From Deltaproteobacteria bacterium (GTDB lineage: Bacteria; Desulfobacterota; Deferrimicrobia; Deferrimicrobiales; Deferrimicrobiaceae), in the NCBI GenBank assembly GCA_025356865.1, contig JANXQJ010000037.1:1-36377 (forward strand): a DNA stretch of 36,377 nt. The letters are read 5' to 3'. How positions within the stretch are numbered: the stretch's first letter is position 1; every line of letters starts with the position of its first letter. The position numbers and the translations under genes are program-made. Shown piece after piece: positions 16,982 through 24,977 of the stretch. The notes below the pieces were generated by a model. That model ran no database searches. It saw nothing but the letters and a program-made list of their open reading frames with translations, and was not told the DNA's origin.

Positions 16982-18435
16982 TTGCCGCCCCCGGTCATCC
17001 GGACGAGGGCAGCGCGGAGCCGCGACTCGGAGTCGAGGAGGAAGTTTGCCTGCACCGCGACCCGCTCGCCCGCCTTGACCCCGGACAGGATCCGGGCGCG
17101 GCCGTCTCCGCGGACGCCCACCTGCACCTCTCGCGGCTCGAAACCGCCGTTCCCCCCGTCGACGAAGGCGACGTGGCGCAGGCCGCTCTCGATCAGGGCG
17201 GAGTCGGGGATGACGACGCCCGTCGACGGTGCGGCGTCGATCGATACGTCCGCATACATCTGCGGCTTGAGTTTCAGGCCCGGATTGGGAAACTCGAAGC
17301 GCACCTTCAGCGTGCGGCTTTCCGGGGAGAGCACCGGGTTGACGAACGCCACCCGGCCGCGAAGCGCCGCGCCCGGGACCGAGGGAAGCGAGACGGAAGC
17401 GCCTTGCCCGATCCGGATCGCCCGCGCTTCGTATTCGTAGAGGTCGGCCTCGATCCAGATGCGCGACAGGTCGGTCACGGTGAGCAGTTCCGTGCCCGGG
17501 CCGACGCGCGTCCCGTCGAAGACGTTCTTGCCGGTCACGTAGCCCGAGACCGGGGAGTCGAGCGTGACCGTACGCTGCGCCTTCCCCGTCCGCTCGAGCT
17601 GCACGATGAAGCTTTCCGGAACGTCGAACAGCTCCAGGCGGCGGCGCGACGACTGGAGCAGTTCGTCGCCCAGTTTCCGGACATCCTCGCTCGAGGACGC
17701 CGAGAACTTCGCGGCCGTCTCCCGCGCCTTCAGGAATTCCTGCTGCGAGGCGAGCAGCTCGGGAGAATAGAGGGAAAGGAGCGGCTGCCCCTTCGAGACA
17801 TGCTGCCCGGTGGCGTTGACGTAAAGTTTCTCGACGTAGCCGTCGATCTTGGCCTGGACGCGCCGGATGCGCGCCTCGTCCGGAACGACGATGCCCGACG
17901 CCCTCAGGGAACCGCCGATCGTCTCGCGCGTCGCGACGGCGGTGCGGACGCCGGCCATCCGCAGGCTCTCGGCGCCGACCTTGATGGTTGCGTACCCTTC
18001 GACCGGCGCGGCGCCTCCGGCTGTTCCGACCCCCTCGCCGGTCAGTTCGTCCTCGTAGACCGGGACGTATTCCATCCCCATCTCGTCCTTCGATGGAACC
18101 GGCGAATGGACCTTGGGATTCATCGGATTGCGGTAGAAGGCGATCTTCCGTTCGCCCTTCGCGGGTGCCGCAGGCAGCGGCGGAGCGGCGGCCGCGGGAA
18201 CGCCGCCCTCGATCTTCGTCAGCGTCATCCCGCAGATGGGGCAGTTGCCCGGCTTGTCGGAGATGATGAACGGGTGCATTCCGCATGTGTACTTCTCGGC
18301 CTGCGCCGCGACCGGAGCCTTGCCGTCCTTCGAGTGATCGTGGCCCGCGTGACGGGAATATTGCCAGAGGACGGCGCCGGCCCCCGCAACGACGATTCCG
18401 GCCAGGGCAATCAGGACGATCCTTGTTCTCGTCAT
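16978..18435 (-). CDS. cusB: CusB-type periplasmic adaptor with N-terminal heavy-metal-binding motifs
   Basis: YTCGMHPFIISDKPGNCPICGMTL and YRNPMNPKVHSPVPSKDEMGMEYVPVYEDE; adaptor core AKIDGYVEKLYV...VSKGQPLLSLYSPEL; ATGA overlaps at both ends. Confidence 0.95.
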   Translation of the reverse strand: MTRTRIVLIALAGIVVAGAGAVLWQYSRHAGHDHSKDGKAPVAAQAEKYTCGMHPFIISDKPGNCPICGMTLTKIEGGVPAAAAPPLPAAPAKGERKIAFYRNPMNPKVHSPVPSKDEMGMEYVPVYEDELTGEGVGTAGGAAPVEGYATIKVGAESLRMAGVRTAVATRETIGGSLRASGIVVPDEARIRRVQAKIDGYVEKLYVNATGQHVSKGQPLLSLYSPELLASQQEFLKARETAAKFSASSSEDVRKLGDELLQSSRRRLELFDVPESFIVQLERTGKAQRTVTLDSPVSGYVTGKNVFDGTRVGPGTELLTVTDLSRIWIEADLYEYEARAIRIGQGASVSLPSVPGAALRGRVAFVNPVLSPESRTLKVRFEFPNPGLKLKPQMYADVSIDAAPSTGVVIPDSALIESGLRHVAFVDGGNGGFEPREVQVGVRGDGRARILSGVKAGERVAVQANFLLDSESRLRAALVRMTGGGK

Positions 18436-21170
18436 TTGGTGCCTCCGGAGGAGATGCTCTTCCCGACTGCCGCATCGAGCGACGCCCACGCCACGCCGAT
18501 ATCGGCCCTGCTGCGGGCCAGCGCGAGATTCGCCTCGAACCACCCGCGGTACGACTCGATCAGGTCGGCGAACGGGACCTTCCCGGCGGAATAGCCGCGC
18601 GACGACGTCTCGAGCGCGCTTCGGGAAAGGACCACGACGCGTTCGCCGTAAAGCGCCTCTTCCCGCTTCGCCTTGTCGAGTTCGAACCAGGCGTTGCGGA
18701 CGCCCAGAAGCGTGGCGGCCTCTTCCATCCGGAGGTCGCTCTTCGCCGCCTCGATCCGCTCCCTCAGTTCCCGAAGCCAGGCCGCCTGCGTTCCGTACGC
18801 GGGCGCCTTCGGCAACCCTTCGCCGACGAACGAGGCGGTCGACGACGGGAAAGCCTCCTTCGCCTCACCCATGGCGCCCGCACCGACACGGGAGATCTCG
18901 TCCCGGTCGTACCGAGACAGGTTCAGGCTGAAGCCGGGGTTGATCATCGTTTCCTGCATCGCGAGCATCCGTTCCATCTTCCCGATCTCGGCGCGCATCG
19001 CCCGCAGCTCCTGCCGCCATTCCGACGCCATCGCCTCGAGGCCGCCGATCGCGGGGAGCGGCGTCGCGAGATTGTCGGCCGCCGGGAAACCGATCCGGAT
19101 CGATGGGGGAAGCGCGAGCCCCTCCCGGAGCAGGGCCTCCGCGTTCTTCCGCGCCTCGTCGAGCGTGCGCAGTTCTTCCCGCGCTTTCTCGCGCGCGACC
19201 CCGACCTTGAGGACGTCCTGGAAAGTGCCCGCCCCCGCGGAATAGCGGGCCGACACGGCGGAGTTGAAGCCATCGAGGAGGTCTATGACGAGCGAGGCGG
19301 TTTCGCGGGCGGACTGGACGTAGACCAGTTCCCGGAGCGCCTTCCGGACCGACGTGACGGCGTCGCGCCGCGCTGCTTCAAGCCGTTCGCGGGCCGCCGC
19401 GGCATCCATCGAGACGACCTGCCCCTTGAGGGCCAGCACCCCGGGGAAAGGGAATTTCGAGGCGGCCATCGCCTCCGGGCTCTCCATCGCGCCGACGCCG
19501 GTCATCAAGGATGAAGCAAAAGCGCTGTATCGCCGGAGGATCGTGTCGAGATTCTCGACCTGTCCGTACCCCTCGAGGACGGCGCGAAACTCGTGTTCCT
19601 TCGAGGCGACGCGCGGGTTGCGCAGGAGCGCCAGCGTCTCGAGGTCGTGGAGTGAAAAACCGTCCCCGAGCGCGTTGCCGGCCGCGGTGTTGTCCGTCGC
19701 GGCGTCCTTCAACCGGTCTTTACGTGCCGGATCCGGTGCGAGGAAGGCCGCCTCCGGCGTCGCGGTTTCGAGGGCATTTTCCCAACGCGCCGATGCCTCC
19801 CGCAGTTTCAGGACCTCCGCGTCGAACTCGTCCTTCACGGCTGGTGACGCAGGTGCGCCATCGGCCTCGGTCAGCTTTTTCCCGGCCAGCTTTTCGAGGC
19901 GGGCGAGCCACTTCCCGTAGTCGGCCTTCGCGCGAGCGAGCGAGAGCTGGAAGTTGTAGAAGGCGGACTGCGCCTCGAGATAGTCGCTGAAGGAGCCCTG
20001 CCGTTGCCGGTAAACCGTTTCCGCGCCCTCGATCGCCCGCAATGCCTGCGGGAGCAGGTCGTCCCGGTAGAGGACGACGAGCCGTCCGGCGTTCTGAAGC
20101 CTGAAATAGGTGTCGCTGACCATCGTCCGCGTCTCGTTCTGCTGCGCCTTCCTCATCGATTCCATCGTCTCGAGGTCGGCGCGGGCGGCGCCCAGGCGCC
20201 CCGAATTCTTCCCCCGCCAGATCGGGAGCGCCATCCCCACCTGGAAACCGACCTGGTCGTTCCCGTTCAGTTTGCCGCGGGAGAAGCCGACGTTGAACTC
20301 GGGAATATTTTCGTACCGGGTGAGCGACACCATCGATTGGGCCTTCTCGACGCCCGCCTGCGCGACCCGGTTCTCTTCGTAATTCGCCTCGGCGGCCGCC
20401 TGGATACCGGGCAGGTCGAACACGACCGGGAGAACGGGGATTTCGGAGAGCGGCCCGATGGCCGCATCCGCCGGCCGGTCGAGGAGTGCGTTGAGGCGGA
20501 CCTTCCCGGTCTTTTCCAGTTCGTCCAGGAGCAGCGCGTCGTAGAGCAGCTGTCCGGATTGCGCCTGCGCCTTCATCACGTCGAAGAGCGCCGCCCGGTT
20601 CGCCGCGTAGGCACCCTCGCCCGCCTTCCTGAGCCGGTCGAGCAGCTCGCGGTTCTGCGCCGCCACCCGCTTCGCGTCGCGCAGATAAAGCAGTTCGTGG
20701 TACGACTCGCGGATCGCGACCACCGTGTCCCGGACCGCCGCATCGAGGCGGATCCGCGCGATTCGCGATTCGGCCTTCGAGACGTCGCCGGCCTTTCCCA
20801 GTCTGCCCGGCAGCGGGATTCCCTGCGTCAGGCGGATGTTCCAGTCGTCGGGCCGTTCCCGGTCGCCGAACGTCTCGGTCATGTACATCCCCTCGAACAT
20901 GACTTCGGGGTTCGCCCAGGCGGTATCGACCCGGTACTGCTCGACGGTGGAACGCCAACGGGCGCGCGCCGCCTTCACCATCGGACTGGACAGGTACGCG
21001 TATGCGGAGAGATCGGAGAGTCCGGGTCCGGCGACGATCTTCCGTTCGAGCGCTTCCCGCTCCGCGTCACCCGACGCGGAAAGGGGGAGGCCGGACGCCG
21101 CCGGTCCCCCTGCGGCAGCAAGGATCAGCAGCAGGGCCGGGAGGAGGAAGCGCGCGCCTGGTCTTGTCAT
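18432..21170 (-). CDS. Double-length TolC/CusC-like outer membrane efflux protein (two complete OEP modules in one 912-aa chain)
   Basis: Signal peptide; module 1 about aa 45-450, module 2 about aa 490-905; each has paired OEP helical/strand repeats; one uninterrupted ORF overlapping cusB by ATGA. Confidence 0.88.
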   Translation of the reverse strand: MTRPGARFLLPALLLILAAAGGPAASGLPLSASGDAEREALERKIVAGPGLSDLSAYAYLSSPMVKAARARWRSTVEQYRVDTAWANPEVMFEGMYMTETFGDRERPDDWNIRLTQGIPLPGRLGKAGDVSKAESRIARIRLDAAVRDTVVAIRESYHELLYLRDAKRVAAQNRELLDRLRKAGEGAYAANRAALFDVMKAQAQSGQLLYDALLLDELEKTGKVRLNALLDRPADAAIGPLSEIPVLPVVFDLPGIQAAAEANYEENRVAQAGVEKAQSMVSLTRYENIPEFNVGFSRGKLNGNDQVGFQVGMALPIWRGKNSGRLGAARADLETMESMRKAQQNETRTMVSDTYFRLQNAGRLVVLYRDDLLPQALRAIEGAETVYRQRQGSFSDYLEAQSAFYNFQLSLARAKADYGKWLARLEKLAGKKLTEADGAPASPAVKDEFDAEVLKLREASARWENALETATPEAAFLAPDPARKDRLKDAATDNTAAGNALGDGFSLHDLETLALLRNPRVASKEHEFRAVLEGYGQVENLDTILRRYSAFASSLMTGVGAMESPEAMAASKFPFPGVLALKGQVVSMDAAAARERLEAARRDAVTSVRKALRELVYVQSARETASLVIDLLDGFNSAVSARYSAGAGTFQDVLKVGVAREKAREELRTLDEARKNAEALLREGLALPPSIRIGFPAADNLATPLPAIGGLEAMASEWRQELRAMRAEIGKMERMLAMQETMINPGFSLNLSRYDRDEISRVGAGAMGEAKEAFPSSTASFVGEGLPKAPAYGTQAAWLRELRERIEAAKSDLRMEEAATLLGVRNAWFELDKAKREEALYGERVVVLSRSALETSSRGYSAGKVPFADLIESYRGWFEANLALARSRADIGVAWASLDAAVGKSISSGGTK

Positions 21171-21394
21171 CTCCCCTCCCCGTGACCGCCTGCGTGACCG
21201 GCCGCCGGCCGGGTGGCCTGGTTATCGGAGGCCCGGCAGCCACCGCACATGCCGGACAGGCACCCGGAACCGCCCGCCCCGTGCCGGAACAGGCATTCGA
21301 GCGCGAGGGTGGTCAGCACGGAGAGAATCACCGCGACGACAATCGCGATCAGCCAGCTCCGCCATGACGGGGATCGTTCCCGCCTGTGTTCCAT
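21167..21394 (-). CDS. Small single-TM protein with Cys-rich tail
   Basis: 75 aa; TM WLIAIVVAVILSVLTTLALECLF then CLSGMCGGCRAS and His/Gly tail; ATGA overlap with the tolC-like gene. Confidence 0.7.
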   Translation of the reverse strand: MEHRRERSPSWRSWLIAIVVAVILSVLTTLALECLFRHGAGGSGCLSGMCGGCRASDNQATRPAAGHAGGHGEGR

Positions 21395-21397
21395 CCG

Positions 21398-22132
21398 CTA
21401 GGTCCTCCGTTCCGGTGGGATCCCGCGACCCGCCTGGCCTGCGGGCCGGGCCGCCAGGAACCGGTCCTCGTCGACCCGTCCGTCGCGCAGGTGGATCGAC
21501 CGCGTTCCCCGTTCGACATTCGCCCGGTTGTGCGTCACCACCAGGATCGTCTTTCCCTGCCCGTGAAGCCGGGCAAACAGGTCGAGAATCTGGTCTCCCG
21601 TCCCGCTGTCGAGGTTCCCCGTCGGCTCGTCGGCGAGCAGGATCGGCGGATCGTGCACCAGCGCACGCGCGATGGCCACCCGCTGGCATTCACCGCCCGA
21701 GAGCTGCGACGGAAGCCGTTCCTCTTTCCCGGCCAGCCCGACGGACGCGAGGAGCGCATCGGCCCGTGCCCATTTCCCCGCGGCGGAACCCTTTTCCGGC
21801 GCCATCGGCACCATCACGTTTTCGCGGGCGGTCAGGTACGGCAGCAGGTGGTACGCCTGGAAGACGAAGCCGATCGTCTTCCCGCGGAAGTCGGCCAGCG
21901 CATCGGCGCGGAGGGTGGAGAGGTCGACCCCGTCGATCGTGATGCGCCCCCCGGTCGGGAGCTGCAATCCGCCCAGGATGCAGAGCAGCGTGCTCTTGCC
22001 CGCCCCCGACTCGCCGGTGATCACCGCATATTCGCCCCGGGCGATCGCGACGGAAACGCCGCGCAACGCGGTGGCGCTCGTTCCGTTCGACCCGTAGGTC
22101 ATCTCGAGTTCCTCGAGGGTGATGAACGACAT
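21398..22132 (-). CDS. ABC transporter ATP-binding protein (LolD/MacB type)
   Basis: Walker A GESGAGKST, signature LSGGECQRVAIARAL, Walker B ILLADEPTGNLD. Confidence 0.95.
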   Translation of the reverse strand: MSFITLEELEMTYGSNGTSATALRGVSVAIARGEYAVITGESGAGKSTLLCILGGLQLPTGGRITIDGVDLSTLRADALADFRGKTIGFVFQAYHLLPYLTARENVMVPMAPEKGSAAGKWARADALLASVGLAGKEERLPSQLSGGECQRVAIARALVHDPPILLADEPTGNLDSGTGDQILDLFARLHGQGKTILVVTHNRANVERGTRSIHLRDGRVDEDRFLAARPAGQAGRGIPPERRT

Positions 22133-22148
22133 TGTCCTTTATCTCCTT

Positions 22149-23300
22149 TTACAGGCTGCGGATCGCTTCGGTCGGCGAAAGTGCCGCCGCCCGCCTTGCC
22201 GGCGGGATCGTTCCGAGAAGCCCGAGCGATACCCCGAGCACCGTTCCCAGCGCCATGGCGCGCCACTCGACCGCGCCGCGCGCGATGCCGAAGAGCGGCG
22301 AGGCCGCGATCGCCGCGCCCGCGCCCGCCAGGGCTCCGGCAGCCGAGGCGGCAAGCGCGATCCAGCCCGTCTCCCAGAAAAGGAGCGACCGGATCGCCCG
22401 GCGGCGGAAGCCGACGGCGCGCAGGATGCCGATCTCGCGCGTCCGCTCCTGCACGTTGCCCATGATCGTGACGAACACCATCAGCCCGCCGATGCCGAGC
22501 ACGATCGCCGACACCCCGAGGCCGAGCCGCCGGAACTGGTCGACCGCCGCCTTCCGGCTCTCGACCACCGAGCGGATGGCCGATACCTTCGCGCCGGGCA
22601 TCTTCGCGCCGATCTCCCGGACGATATCCTCGATGGGACACTCGCGGCACAGCGCCGCCACCTCGAAGAAGGTGACGCCGTCCTTCACGCCGGCCAGTTC
22701 GCGGACGGCGGCGATATCGGCGATCACCATGCCGTCTTCCTTCTCTCCGGTCGGCTTCAGGATTCCCGCCACCCGGAACGTCCTTCCGCCCGACTCGAGG
22801 GTGCCGCCGGGGCCCTTGTCGAGCGCCGCCGCCGCCTCGAAGCCGAGGATGACGTCGTCCTTCCCCCCGATCTCCGCGCCGTCCACCTTCCACCAGGGTC
22901 GCGACTCGGCGAGATCGACGGGCCGCACCCCCATCCAGACCAGGTTTTTCCCGGAGGCGTCGGCCGCGGACAGGAACCAGGGAACCGCCAGCCGGATCCG
23001 CTCGCCGAGCGGGATCGACCGGATCGCCTGCTCGTCGGCCGCCGTCAGCCGGCCGTGCGACACCTGCGTGCCGCCCAGCGCGATGTCGCCGAACCCGAGC
23101 GAAAGCTGCTCGGTTCGAGGCGTGACCAGGATGTTGGCGCCGTACCGGTCGAGTTTGTCGCGCACCGCCCCTTCCATCTGCATCGTGATCGAGGAGATGG
23201 CGACGAAGGTGCCGATCCCCAGGAAGATGCCGAGCCCGGTGAAAACCGCCCGCGATTTCCGCCGGAGCAGGTTTTTCCGGGCCAAAGTCCGAATGTTCAT
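22149..23300 (-). CDS. FtsX/MacB-type ABC transporter permease
   Basis: N-terminal NLLRRKSRAVFTGLGIFLGIGTFVAI; three C-terminal TM helices; extracytoplasmic Cys motif CRECPIEDIV; terminal SPTEAIRSL. Confidence 0.93.
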   Translation of the reverse strand: MNIRTLARKNLLRRKSRAVFTGLGIFLGIGTFVAISSITMQMEGAVRDKLDRYGANILVTPRTEQLSLGFGDIALGGTQVSHGRLTAADEQAIRSIPLGERIRLAVPWFLSAADASGKNLVWMGVRPVDLAESRPWWKVDGAEIGGKDDVILGFEAAAALDKGPGGTLESGGRTFRVAGILKPTGEKEDGMVIADIAAVRELAGVKDGVTFFEVAALCRECPIEDIVREIGAKMPGAKVSAIRSVVESRKAAVDQFRRLGLGVSAIVLGIGGLMVFVTIMGNVQERTREIGILRAVGFRRRAIRSLLFWETGWIALAASAAGALAGAGAAIAASPLFGIARGAVEWRAMALGTVLGVSLGLLGTIPPARRAAALSPTEAIRSL

Positions 23301-23328
23301 CCGGTTGCCTCCAGGCGCTCCGCCCGAC

Positions 23329-23841
23329 TCAAGACGCCTTCCCGGGGAAGTAGCGCTTGCCGGCGAATATATCCGCCTTCTTGATGACGAGCGACTTCCC
23401 GGCCGCCGACGACGGGATGCCGTGCGGGTTGCAGCCGCCCTTCTTCTCGCCGATCTGGATCCCGGCGAACTTCATGTCGCAGTTGTTGCACACCATCTTG
23501 TCGTCCTCCTGCCGGTATCCCTTGCCGGAACGGTAGCAGGCGTCGCAGGCGTCGAGCGCCGCGCGGTACCGGCCGTCGGCGCTCTTGAGGGCGAAGTAGC
23601 GAAACTCGGTTCCCTCGTGCGCCAGGGAGAGGAAGAGCGCCTTGCCCGAATCGAGGGAAGCCAGCGGGATCCGGACCTCGTCGGCCGTCTCGACCACGCC
23701 CGCCGCCTTCGCCCGGTCGGCCGCGTTCTTCTTGAACACGTCCAGGACGCCGGCCCTCCCAGCTGAAGCCACGCCGATCATCAGCACCGCGCAAACCCCG
23801 ATCGCCGCCCATCCGCCGTACCGTCTTGAAGTTGCCACCAC
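23329..23841 (-). CDS. DUF2318-type periplasmic metal-binding protein
   Basis: DACDACYRSGKGYRQEDDKMVCNNCDMKFAGIQIGEKKGGCNPHGI; GTG(GTG) start preceded by GGGAGGAG SD. Confidence 0.85.
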   Translation of the reverse strand: MVATSRRYGGWAAIGVCAVLMIGVASAGRAGVLDVFKKNAADRAKAAGVVETADEVRIPLASLDSGKALFLSLAHEGTEFRYFALKSADGRYRAALDACDACYRSGKGYRQEDDKMVCNNCDMKFAGIQIGEKKGGCNPHGIPSSAAGKSLVIKKADIFAGKRYFPGKAS

Positions 23842-24011
23842 GTTCTCCTCCCGGTGTGACCGGCTCCGTCCGCACGACGCCGGTCCGTTTTCAGGTTGTG
23901 AGGTTGCACGGACCGCGCCAAGGCGAACCTTTGCCCGAAACAACCGGATAATCAGCGAGTTGGGAAAAGAAGGCCCGGAAAGCGCGACCGGGCGGGGGAG
24001 GTCCGGGAGAA

Positions 24012-24040
24012 GACTATTCTCCAGCCGCTGGAGAATAGTC
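24012..24040. promoter_or_regulatory. Perfect 13-bp inverted repeat with 3-nt centre in a divergent intergenic region; candidate operator
   Basis: GACTATTCTCCAG-CCG-CTGGAGAATAGTC. Confidence 0.65.
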
Positions 24041-24127
24041 GGCAATATGTGTTTTTCGATTATCTGTCGCGGATTTTGATATATCATTTCCGGTTGAGTA
24101 TGCCCTTCCCTTGATACAGGAGACTCC

Positions 24128-24937
24128 ATGAAGCGGTTCCTGCTACCCGTCGTCGCCTGCCTGCTCCTCTCACCCGCCCTCTCGGACGCGGGAGACTACC
24201 CCAGGGACGACATCCAGGTGTACGGAGTCCTCGAGCACATCGCGACGGCCGAAATGAACCCGACGACGAAAACCCAGCGCGGCCGCGACTGGGGATACGC
24301 CAAGGGATTCGGCATCGAGGCGACGCTCGAGGACGACTACCCCGAGTTGTGGCGCCCCCGCTTCGAGGTGACCACCGGCGACGTTTCCCACGAGGAAGCG
24401 GCGTTCGCGAAGGTCGTTTCCTCGAGCGCGTCCTTCGAACGGTTCCGCCTCGGGATCGACCACCTGTACCGTCTCCCCCTGAACGACCGGGTGGCCATCG
24501 AGCCCTTCTGGGGCGGCGAGGGGCAGTTCTTCCACCGCAGGGTCAGCGCGGGAAGCAACGGCGACGCCGAATTCGCCCGCTATGACGACTTCCGCTACGG
24601 CGTCTCCGCGCGGGCGGGGGCACGAATCGCCTTGAACGAACTCAAGGGCGTCCCGTACGACGAGGTGTCGGCCGCCCGTCCCGCCCGCACCTTCCACGCC
24701 GAGATCGGGGTAACCCTTCCGCTCTACTACGAGAACCGCCGGAAGACGTCCACCGGCCACCAGACCTCCCAGTCCGGCCGGTCGCCGGCCCTGTTCGTCG
24801 AAGCCGGAGGGAAGATCGGCAAGTTCCGCCCCGCCGTTTTCTACGAAGGGATCCGGTTCGGGTACCCGGACGGATTCCTGGGGCAGCCCCAGACTTCGAC
24901 CGACGTGTTCGGCGTCCGCCTCGGATACGCGTTTTGA
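24128..24937 (+). CDS. Outer membrane beta-barrel-like protein
   Basis: Signal peptide; alternating amphipathic strands; terminal TDVFGVRLGYAF ending in aromatic Phe. Confidence 0.75.
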   Translation: MKRFLLPVVACLLLSPALSDAGDYPRDDIQVYGVLEHIATAEMNPTTKTQRGRDWGYAKGFGIEATLEDDYPELWRPRFEVTTGDVSHEEAAFAKVVSSSASFERFRLGIDHLYRLPLNDRVAIEPFWGGEGQFFHRRVSAGSNGDAEFARYDDFRYGVSARAGARIALNELKGVPYDEVSAARPARTFHAEIGVTLPLYYENRRKTSTGHQTSQSGRSPALFVEAGGKIGKFRPAVFYEGIRFGYPDGFLGQPQTSTDVFGVRLGYAF

Positions 24938-24977
24938 TCCTCCGATAAAAATCCATCCCTTCCAGGGGGAGTCCAAG

